From Victivallales bacterium (GTDB lineage Bacteria > Verrucomicrobiota > Lentisphaeria > Oligosphaerales > Lenti-02), in the NCBI GenBank assembly GCA_018648945.1, contig JABGQJ010000557.1, positions 1-5,310 on the forward strand: DNA of 5,310 nucleotides, given 5' to 3'. The first letter of the stretch is position 1, and every line of letters starts with the position of its first letter. The position numbers and the translations under genes are program-made. The notes beneath the pieces are model-generated. The model was given only the letters and a program-made list of their open reading frames with translations, was not told the origin of the DNA and made no database searches. Shown one piece after another: positions 1 to 5,310 of this stretch.

Positions 1-789
1 CCCGTCCAGATGCACCGCTGCCTTGATCCCGGCGGCGTGCAGCTTCCGCAGGCGACGGCGGTGGGTGGGGGCGAGGTACTCGTCGTACCAGCCGGTCAGG
101 CTGTCGCTGGAGAGATTGTCGGGGAAATGCACCAGTGGCGGGGCCAGTTCGCAGACTGCCGCTAGGATGGGCGCTTCCTGCGCCTCCATCAGAGCCAGGG
201 CGTGGCGGGCGCGCTCGCCGTAGTCCAGGAGCAGGAACACCAAGTTCTGGATGCCGGCCCATTCATAGGCCAGCGCACTGAGCGGCGAGCGCGGCAGTCC
301 CAGGCAGGGAAGACCGTCGTAGGCAGCCCAGAGTTGCTGGCGTTGGCGGTAGTCGGTCAGGTTGTCCGGTTCCAGGCGGCGGTGTTCCAGCAAGTAGATG
401 AGCACGTCCAGGTCCGCACCCGTCTCTACCGGATGCCGGGTGACCCCGTGGCAGGCGCTCTCGGGCAGGAAACAGCTCTCCTCGCGCAGCGAACCCACGG
501 GGGTCTCCCAGAGATGGCTGGTGACATTGCCGCGCGTCTCCACGCGCTCCCGAACCGTGTTGTCATAGATGACCCGGCTCGCCCAGAATTGTGGGTAATA
601 GTAATAGGGCATGACGCCGAGGGACCGGTGCAGTTCCAGATACCCGCGCTCCGTATCCCAGGCAGGATCAGCGGTGCCGTCCTGCTTGCGCCCGTTGATC
701 CAGTACGAAAGGTCGGCCGTCCAGACCACGCCCGCTGGGCGTTCGCCAGCGAACAAGCGCAGGAAGTCCTCGCGGTAGTTGGTCTTCAT
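1..789 (-). CDS. Uroporphyrinogen decarboxylase (URO-D) family protein, N-terminal part, cut by window edge
   Basis: The frame opens at ATG 789-787 and stays open for exactly 263 codons to base 1, so the C-terminus is outside the window. Seen: the protein begins MKTNYREDFLRLFAGERPAG with no signal peptide or membrane segment, so it is probably cytoplasmic. Segments that look typical of the URO-D superfamily are VVWTADLSYW (residues 21-30), TPVGSLREE (96-104), RSPLSALAYEWAGIQN (167-182), LVHFPDNLSS (219-228) and GIKAAVHLDG (254-263). Known: this superfamily includes HemE and the MtaA/MtbA corrinoid methyltransferases. The HemE signature with its catalytic arginine (RQAGR) is absent; the equivalent N-terminal stretch reads VVWTADLSYW, so a haem-biosynthetic role is unlikely. 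Usual length is roughly 340-390 residues, so about a third is missing. The ATG overlaps the TGA of the lyase gene by 4 bp, which implies co-transcription and translational coupling; the upstream GGGAAG is only a weak ribosome binding site. Family assignment is firm; the reaction is unknown. Confidence 0.85.
   Translation of the reverse strand, partial: MKTNYREDFLRLFAGERPAGVVWTADLSYWINGRKQDGTADPAWDTERGYLELHRSLGVMPYYYYPQFWASRVIYDNTVRERVETRGNVTSHLWETPVGSLREESCFLPESACHGVTRHPVETGADLDVLIYLLEHRRLEPDNLTDYRQRQQLWAAYDGLPCLGLPRSPLSALAYEWAGIQNLVFLLLDYGERARHALALMEAQEAPILAAVCELAPPLVHFPDNLSSDSLTGWYDEYLAPTHRRRLRKLHAAGIKAAVHLDG
786..789 (-). other. ATGA stop/start overlap joining the lyase and URO-D-like genes
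   Basis: The minus-strand bases ATGA contain the ATG of the URO-D-like gene (789-787) and the TGA of the lyase gene (788-786). This arrangement is a classic sign of one transcript with translational coupling, where a ribosome ending the first gene restarts on the second. It fits the weak Shine-Dalgarno sequence upstream of this ATG. Confidence 0.85.
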
Positions 790-3449
790 TGTCGCTTCCC
801 GGGGATCGAGTCGGCATCGTTCCGCCCGACCACCACGCGCTCGGTGTCGGCACCGCGTTCCAGGACCAGCACGAGCGGTTGGCCAGGCGTCTGCTTGCCC
901 AGTCGCACGGCGGTGAGTTGCTGCCCGCTGCCCAGCGGTTCGAACAGCGTCAGGAAGGTCGCTGCCGCTCCCTCGCGCCGGACGATGAGCATCGGCATGC
1001 GCCCGGTGGGCTGCTTGGTCAGGCCTTGCCCCAGGACAACCTGAGCGACCCCTTTCGCGTTTTTGCTGGGCACGGGCACGATCCACAGCCGCAGCCGCTT
1101 CTCCCCGGCGGCGTAGATGAAAGCCATGGGCTTCGTCAACTCGGCTGTGTGCGTCTGCTCCACATGCTGGTAGCCGCACCGTTCGCCGAGCTTGTCAGCG
1201 CGGGCGGCCAAAGCCCCCGTGCTCTGGACCATCTCCCCGTCGATGTGCAGCACATAGTCGAAACGGCGCGTCCCAGCCGCCGCCTCCGGCGCCGGGCCCA
1301 CATCGAAGCGATCGATGACGCAGGCTCCAGCCACGCGCACGGAGCGGGAGAGGATGAGCCCCGGGTAGGCAGTGTCGCAGGTCGCGGCGGCCAGCTTGTC
1401 CTTCGGGTCGAAGCGGAGCAGTCGCCCGCAGACGCGCTTTTCTCCCGAATCGACTGGCCACTGGACATCCCGGTCACCGGTCGGCTGCTGGGAAATGCCG
1501 TCCACGACCAGCGTGTTGTGGCTGATCGTCTGCGCCGTCCATTCGGATTTCCAGTTGGTCTCGTAGGGCATGCTGCCAAAGTCGGGCAGCCATTGCCGCC
1601 CTTGGGCGTAGAGGGTGATCGTCAACTTGTCGGAATGGCCATGGCCACCGCCGTGCGGACCGTAGCTCAAGGCAACGGCGGTCGAGTCCGGCTGGTTGAC
1701 GAAATCGGCACCCGCTTGGCGGAGCACGGCCACTCCCGAAGCTGGGAGAAGCGAGCAACCGTTGCGGAAGACGCCGGTGTTCGCGAATGTACCGTCAGCC
1801 CACGGCAACGCCGCGCCAGCATCAGGATCGACAAGCTGCGGGGGATCGTTGACCAGCCAGTGCCAATCGGGCGCATGACGGTACACGGACGGCTCGGTCG
1901 ACACGAGCTGCCCGTCGCACAGGATGCGCACGTCCGCCCCCTTGCTCTCGAGGCGGAAGGCGTACGGCCGGTTCAGCTCGGGGCACCAGGAAGGCAGCAT
2001 GAAGGATATGCGGTTGCCAGTGTTGCCGGTATCGACATGGTACACGACCCAGGCCCGGTCGTCGCTGCCCGATTTCGCCAGCCGGGTCAGGTTCCACTCC
2101 AGCACGAAGTCTTCCACGTCCGCATCGTTCAGGAGGTAGTGGTCGGGCTGCCGCACACCGCCATCCAGGACAGTGATTGTGTCGCCTTGGCGCTCAAAGG
2201 TGGCGTCTGTGCGCTCCCAGCGCACCGGTTGGCCGTTGAGTCGGACTTGGTCGTAGCGGTATTGGTAGCGGTAGTAGTGCAGGAACCCCACGCGCCCTCC
2301 CTTGATGTCGGCATTGGCCAGTGGCATGTCGCGCCGCAGCAACCAGGCCAGGTGGGGGTCGCGGTAGCGTTGGTATGCCACCAGATGCGCCCAGCCGGCC
2401 CGCAACGGGCCACGGCCGCTGTCGCCCAGAGCCGGGTACGAGAGGTCCGGAAAGGCCAGGTGGAATGGCCCGTCGAAAAGGAGGCGCAGCGACTTGGGCT
2501 GGTCGGTGACGTCGGTCACGTAGTGCGAGTCTTCGTCGCGGCTGCGGTCATTGGGGATCTGCCACTGATACACGTCGATCCCGGCGTGCAGCAGTGCCTC
2601 GGTCAGCGGCAGCAGCGCATCGACAACGAACTGACTGTAGCCGGGCGAGCGTTCCCAGAACAGACCGTCCTCGCGGATGTCGTGGGCGATGAGATGGCGC
2701 AGACCGTAGGGGCTGCTGGTGGCGTAGGCGACCAGCTCCGGATCGCGCAACGCCAGGCCGACCAGGCCAACGGCTGAGAGATGCCACGCCTGGAAATTGT
2801 AGCAGCGGTAGTGCAGATCCTTGACCCGTGCATCATTCTGGAAATCGCGGATCATGAAGCAGACCATGCCCGCGCGCAAGAGGTCGGTCTCGATGTGCCG
2901 TTTCTGCTCGGCGCTGAGCAGGCCGCTGTCGGCCACCAAGTCGTAGGCCTGTGCCGCCGGCACAAACCACATGGCTTCGTAGAGGGGCGACTGCCTGAAG
3001 AGCTTGCAGCGTTGGTTGGTCAGGGCCAGTCCTGGATAGAGATCGGCGTAGGCGAGCAAGCCATCCCGGACCCATTCCCCGAAACGGGCTTCGCCGGTGA
3101 GGGCATGGGCCCTGGCGACGTTGAACAGCGCGCTTGCCTTGCCCCAATGGGCCCGGTCGCCCTTGTCTGGCAAGGTGTCCCAGTTCGCGGCTAGGTGTCC
3201 CTTGGCCTCGTTGGTCAGATTCTGCATCGCCTGTTCCGCCCAGGCGTAGCGCTCGGCCCGGTCACGGGCGCGGGCCACATCGGCCGGGGTCAGCGCCAGG
3301 TATGGATGGCGCTCAGGGAAGACTGGCTGGGGTGTCGCGGGGGCTGCCAACACAGCGCTGCAAAAGAGAAACGCGCAGGCAAGAACGACCCCGGTGGCAC
3401 CCATTCGGGCAGACGAACTGGGACTCCACACGGCTTGCCTGTCATGCAT
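786..3449 (-). CDS. Exported heparinase II/III-like polysaccharide lyase with an apparent inserted domain
   Basis: The protein has 887 residues and is complete (TGA at 788-786). Seen: a likely type I signal peptide with a hydrophobic core at about residues 17-36 and possible cleavage near A36-P37-A38. An alpha-helical region at about 45-370 looks like the (alpha/alpha) toroid; it contains CYNFQAWH (216-223), REDGLFWERSPGYSQF (259-274) and LGDSGRG (341-347). A beta-rich stretch at about 371-527 is not expected in a minimal family member. The C-terminal heparinase II/III beta-sandwich, about 528-887, carries SGVAVLRQAG (571-580), the histidine cluster HGGGHGHSD (599-607) and SHNTLVVDG (643-651). 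Known: such enzymes cleave uronic-acid polysaccharides by beta-elimination, with Tyr and His residues in the active site. Y271 and H599/H603/H605 are the candidates here. The ATG at 3449 is preferred because GAGG sits 6 nt upstream; the alternative M16 (3404) has no ribosome binding site. Substrate (alginate, glycosaminoglycan, other) is unassigned. The gene overlaps the downstream URO-D-like gene by 4 bp. Confidence 0.88.
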   Translation of the reverse strand: MHDRQAVWSPSSSARMGATGVVLACAFLFCSAVLAAPATPQPVFPERHPYLALTPADVARARDRAERYAWAEQAMQNLTNEAKGHLAANWDTLPDKGDRAHWGKASALFNVARAHALTGEARFGEWVRDGLLAYADLYPGLALTNQRCKLFRQSPLYEAMWFVPAAQAYDLVADSGLLSAEQKRHIETDLLRAGMVCFMIRDFQNDARVKDLHYRCYNFQAWHLSAVGLVGLALRDPELVAYATSSPYGLRHLIAHDIREDGLFWERSPGYSQFVVDALLPLTEALLHAGIDVYQWQIPNDRSRDEDSHYVTDVTDQPKSLRLLFDGPFHLAFPDLSYPALGDSGRGPLRAGWAHLVAYQRYRDPHLAWLLRRDMPLANADIKGGRVGFLHYYRYQYRYDQVRLNGQPVRWERTDATFERQGDTITVLDGGVRQPDHYLLNDADVEDFVLEWNLTRLAKSGSDDRAWVVYHVDTGNTGNRISFMLPSWCPELNRPYAFRLESKGADVRILCDGQLVSTEPSVYRHAPDWHWLVNDPPQLVDPDAGAALPWADGTFANTGVFRNGCSLLPASGVAVLRQAGADFVNQPDSTAVALSYGPHGGGHGHSDKLTITLYAQGRQWLPDFGSMPYETNWKSEWTAQTISHNTLVVDGISQQPTGDRDVQWPVDSGEKRVCGRLLRFDPKDKLAAATCDTAYPGLILSRSVRVAGACVIDRFDVGPAPEAAAGTRRFDYVLHIDGEMVQSTGALAARADKLGERCGYQHVEQTHTAELTKPMAFIYAAGEKRLRLWIVPVPSKNAKGVAQVVLGQGLTKQPTGRMPMLIVRREGAAATFLTLFEPLGSGQQLTAVRLGKQTPGQPLVLVLERGADTERVVVGRNDADSIPGKRQ

Positions 3450-3455
3450 GTCGGA

Positions 3456-3459
3456 CCTC
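3456..3459 (-). promoter_or_regulatory. Ribosome binding site (GAGG) for the lyase gene
   Basis: On the minus strand the sequence reads TGAGGTCCGAC directly before the ATG at 3449. GAGG matches the Shine-Dalgarno core with a 6-nt spacer. It decides in favour of this start over the in-frame ATG 15 codons later (3404), which is preceded by CTGCCCGA and has no such motif. Confidence 0.6.
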
Positions 3460-3597
3460 AGAGCATCTTCGCGTTACCTACTCACTACAGTTCACGCCAG
3501 GGGCGAGGTCCGCAGGATGGGGCGCCACCTGCCCGGCAACTCCAGACACTACCGTCGCCGGGGAGCAAGGCAAGCATGAGGAGGCTGACAGGACAGC

Positions 3598-3610
3598 GGA
3601 GCTGAGCTCC
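3598..3610. repeat. 13-bp perfect dyad GGAGCT-G-AGCTCC
   Basis: This has the same 6-1-6 geometry as the dyad at 3644-3656, with centres 46 bp apart, but a different sequence, so the two are not copies of one operator. It lies about 150 bp upstream of the lyase start. It is recorded as a visible structure, not as a demonstrated site. Confidence 0.3.
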
Positions 3611-3643
3611 TTTCCGCACACCGATGGCACCACGCGCATCCGG

Positions 3644-3656
3644 GGGTACCGTACCC
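3644..3656. repeat. 13-bp perfect dyad GGGTAC-C-GTACCC
   Basis: Two 6-bp arms mirror each other around one central base, 30 bp past the stop of the beta-helix gene. As RNA it could form only a 4-bp stem with a 5-nt loop and has no following T-run, so it is a poor terminator. A protein-binding dyad is possible, but an element this short can arise by chance in GC-rich DNA. Confidence 0.35.
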
Positions 3657-3685
3657 AGGTCCAGGAGGGGCAGAACACTTCGTGG

Positions 3686-5310
3686 TTACCTGTTCCCCCG
3701 ACTCACACAGAGCGGAACATGGCGCCCCGGACCGCGGCTCGTGAACAGCTCCCGGCGCAGATCATGGACCTGGCCCTCCCGCATCTCACGGAGGAAGACC
3801 GCATAGTCTGTCGATGCGCCCTTGTAGGAGACCGTTCCGAGAACCAGCGACACATCCCCCCGTTCGTTGATGCAGGCCGGCCAGTCGGTATCGGTCTGCT
3901 GCACCGGGTAGAAGAAGCCCCCGAGCAACTCGGTCCGGGCTCCGGGCCCGTTGTAGATCACCGTGCCTTTCCCCTCAGACTTCATGCCCAGGCACCAGAT
4001 CGTCGCGGCCCGATTCACGATCATCACGTCCGGCCGCTCGGGGTTCCATTGCCTCGCCCACACCTGTTGGGGATGGTCGAAACGGAACTCCGCCACCTTG
4101 CCCGTGGAACAGACGTCCTCGATGAACAGCTTGCCGGCCGCCGGTGTGTTTCGGTACGCCGTGATGGTATCGCCCCAGATGGTGATGCTGCGCAAGGTCA
4201 GCGACTTGCGGCTTGCGTGCTCGAACGCCACCGCGTGGACGTCCTTCTTGTATGCCGGCCGCCAGACATCGATCCAGAGCCGCTCGACAATGACTCCCGG
4301 AACTCCCTCAGCAGGCGTCTCGATTCGGAACAGCGGCTTGCGTTGTTCTTTGTTCTGGAATGTGTGCTTGGGAGAGCGATTGATACGGCTGTCACAGCCC
4401 AGTATGTGCCGGACCGTTCCGCGCACGAACACGGTATCGCCGATGAGATACCGGCCCGTAGGCACGACCACCACCGGCTTGCCACTGTCTATCGCGCGCT
4501 GGAACGACGCGGTGTCGTCCACGTCGCGTTCGCGTCTGAAATCCGAAACACTCGCCCATTCATCGACATCTGGGTTCCAGTAGTCCGGCGTCTCCTCCAC
4601 GGGTATGTCCAAGCCGCGCTTGCCCGCCTCAGGGATCGCGGTCCGCGCAACCGGGGGATGCGACACGTAGGCGTCGATGTGCTGCGTGCGCAGCGCTCTG
4701 TCGCCCTGTTTGAGCGCGACACCATAGCCCTCTACCGTCACATCGCGGATGTAGCACGCGCCATGGTTGGTGATGGCTGTCTCCGCCGGCCCGCCACCTG
4801 ACAGCCTCGAATCCAGCAGGATCACGAGGCCGGCTTTGCTGCTGTTCCGCACAGCGGGTGCGCTGTTGCGGCTGGTCAGCCTGCGCACCGCGACCATATT
4901 GTGTTCGTTCTCCAGACCCACCACCCTCTGCTGCGCAAGCTCGATGTCTTCGAATGTGACGCCATAGCTCGCGTGCTTGACCGCGATCCCGGTATCGAAA
5001 CCAGTGACGCTCACGTGCTTGATTATGCAAGGCCCCGGCCACTGCCGGGTCATGGACAGACCGGCCACGCCCTGGCCGTCTCCGCTGCGGATGGTGACGC
5101 GGCGCACCTGCCCCATGTTGTTGCACATGAAGTCGATACCCACTGCGCCTGGGTTCGACTTGCCCGTGTCTACGGTCAGGTTGCGGACCATGTTGTTGAA
5201 TGCCTGATTGCCCTGGCCGCGGCCGCGCTTGCCGGAGTTCTGGGAATTGGTCCGTACCACAGGCTTGGGCTCCTCGGGGTCCGTGAAGCCTTCACAGGCA
5301 TCGGTCAGAC
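3686..5310 (-). CDS. Pectate-lyase-superfamily (right-handed beta-helix) protein, N-terminus missing
   Basis: The frame ends at TAA 3688-3686 and is open to the right edge, giving 540 visible residues (numbered from the first full codon at 5308). A GTG at 5260 could be read as a start, but the 16 codons before it (LTDACEGFTDPEEPKP) continue family-like sequence, so the true start lies outside. Seen: residues 1-220 are one beta-helix, with NMVRNLTVDTGKSNPGAVGI (39-58), VTIRSGDGQGVAGL (71-84), SVTGFDTGI (100-108) and TSRNSAPAVRN (145-155). A link through PVEETPDYW (236-244) leads to a second helix opening with DVDDTASFQRAIDSGKP (262-278) and PTGRYLIGDTVFVRG (283-297), the Pectate_lyase_3 type of entry motif. 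The C-terminal part has QQVWARQWNPE (414-424), TIWCLGMKSEGKGTVI (436-451) and TELLGGFFYP (459-468). Known: this fold occurs in pectate lyases, glycosidases and binding proteins. I see no GH28-type catalytic set, so activity is uncertain. An export signal would be in the missing part. Roughly 100-150 N-terminal residues are probably absent. Confidence 0.85.
   Translation of the reverse strand, partial: LTDACEGFTDPEEPKPVVRTNSQNSGKRGRGQGNQAFNNMVRNLTVDTGKSNPGAVGIDFMCNNMGQVRRVTIRSGDGQGVAGLSMTRQWPGPCIIKHVSVTGFDTGIAVKHASYGVTFEDIELAQQRVVGLENEHNMVAVRRLTSRNSAPAVRNSSKAGLVILLDSRLSGGGPAETAITNHGACYIRDVTVEGYGVALKQGDRALRTQHIDAYVSHPPVARTAIPEAGKRGLDIPVEETPDYWNPDVDEWASVSDFRRERDVDDTASFQRAIDSGKPVVVVPTGRYLIGDTVFVRGTVRHILGCDSRINRSPKHTFQNKEQRKPLFRIETPAEGVPGVIVERLWIDVWRPAYKKDVHAVAFEHASRKSLTLRSITIWGDTITAYRNTPAAGKLFIEDVCSTGKVAEFRFDHPQQVWARQWNPERPDVMIVNRAATIWCLGMKSEGKGTVIYNGPGARTELLGGFFYPVQQTDTDWPACINERGDVSLVLGTVSYKGASTDYAVFLREMREGQVHDLRRELFTSRGPGRHVPLCVSRGNR

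Larger units (their letters stand above)
3450..3685 (-). other. Intergenic gap between the beta-helix gene and the lyase gene
   Basis: This 236-bp stretch separates two genes on the same strand and is the only sizeable non-coding region in the window. It holds two 6-1-6 perfect dyads (3598-3610 and 3644-3656) and the lyase ribosome binding site. The gap is long for a tight operon, so the lyase and URO-D-like pair may have its own promoter. The best sigma-70-like match on the minus strand is TTGCCT, 16 nt, TAGTGT, which is too weak to call. No stem followed by a T-run marks a terminator. A short minus-strand frame inside it shows no protein-like character. Confidence 0.6.

Noticed and set aside
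202..1044. 280-codon open frame on the plus strand
   Set aside because: It is antisense to the URO-D-like gene and the lyase C-terminus. The minus-strand reading carries clear family motifs and this one does not.
789..2777. 662-codon open frame on the plus strand
   Set aside because: It lies wholly antisense to the heparinase II/III-like gene, has no recognisable domain and is rich in Arg, Val, Gln and His as expected from reading the opposite strand of GC-rich coding DNA.
3375..3390. Lipoprotein-like VLAC near the lyase N-terminus (C25)
   Set aside because: The hydrophobic stretch before C25 is too short and continues well past it to A36. A type I signal peptide fits better than a lipobox.
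3644..3656. Dyad as a rho-independent terminator for the beta-helix gene
   Set aside because: The RNA stem would be only about 4 bp and no T-run follows on the minus strand.
3478..3678. Small minus-strand frame in the intergenic gap
   Set aside because: No ribosome binding site, no recognisable motif, and a composition typical of random GC-rich sequence.
3134..4801. 555-codon open frame on the plus strand
   Set aside because: It runs antisense across the lyase N-terminus, the intergenic gap and most of the beta-helix gene. It has no family motifs and is inconsistent with both well-supported genes.
5258..5260. GTG as the start of the beta-helix gene
   Set aside because: The frame stays open upstream and the preceding residues (EGFTDPEEPKP) continue family-like sequence, so the gene is cut by the window edge.

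Overview
All three recognisable genes lie on the minus strand of this GC-rich, densely coding window. The content suggests an accessory polysaccharide-degradation locus from an environmental bacterium. An exported heparinase II/III-like lyase, a tandem beta-helix pectate-lyase-superfamily protein and a divergent uroporphyrinogen-decarboxylase (URO-D)-family protein are a combination I associate with Planctomycetes, Verrucomicrobia/Lentisphaerae and Armatimonadota. That taxonomic reading rests on protein style only; no marker gene is present.

Layout in transcription order (right to left): (1) 5310-3686, a beta-helix protein whose N-terminus lies outside the window. (2) 3685-3450, a 236-bp non-coding gap with two short perfect dyads and a plausible ribosome binding site for the next gene. 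(3) 3449-786, a complete 887-residue heparinase II/III-like protein with a signal peptide and an apparent extra beta-rich domain between its toroid and its C-terminal beta-sandwich. (4) 789-1, the first 263 residues of a URO-D-family protein, whose ATG overlaps the lyase TGA by 4 bp and whose reading frame runs open off the left edge.

Working model (inference): the lyase, and probably the beta-helix protein, act outside the cytoplasm on an acidic, uronate-containing polysaccharide. The URO-D-like protein has no export signal and acts in the cytoplasm. It lacks the HemE signature and looks closer to the methyltransferase-like side of its superfamily, so it may process a product of the breakdown rather than make haem. 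Substrate and chemistry cannot be fixed from sequence alone. Several very long plus-strand reading frames are antisense shadows of these genes. I saw no RNA genes, mobile elements, CRISPR arrays or convincing terminators.
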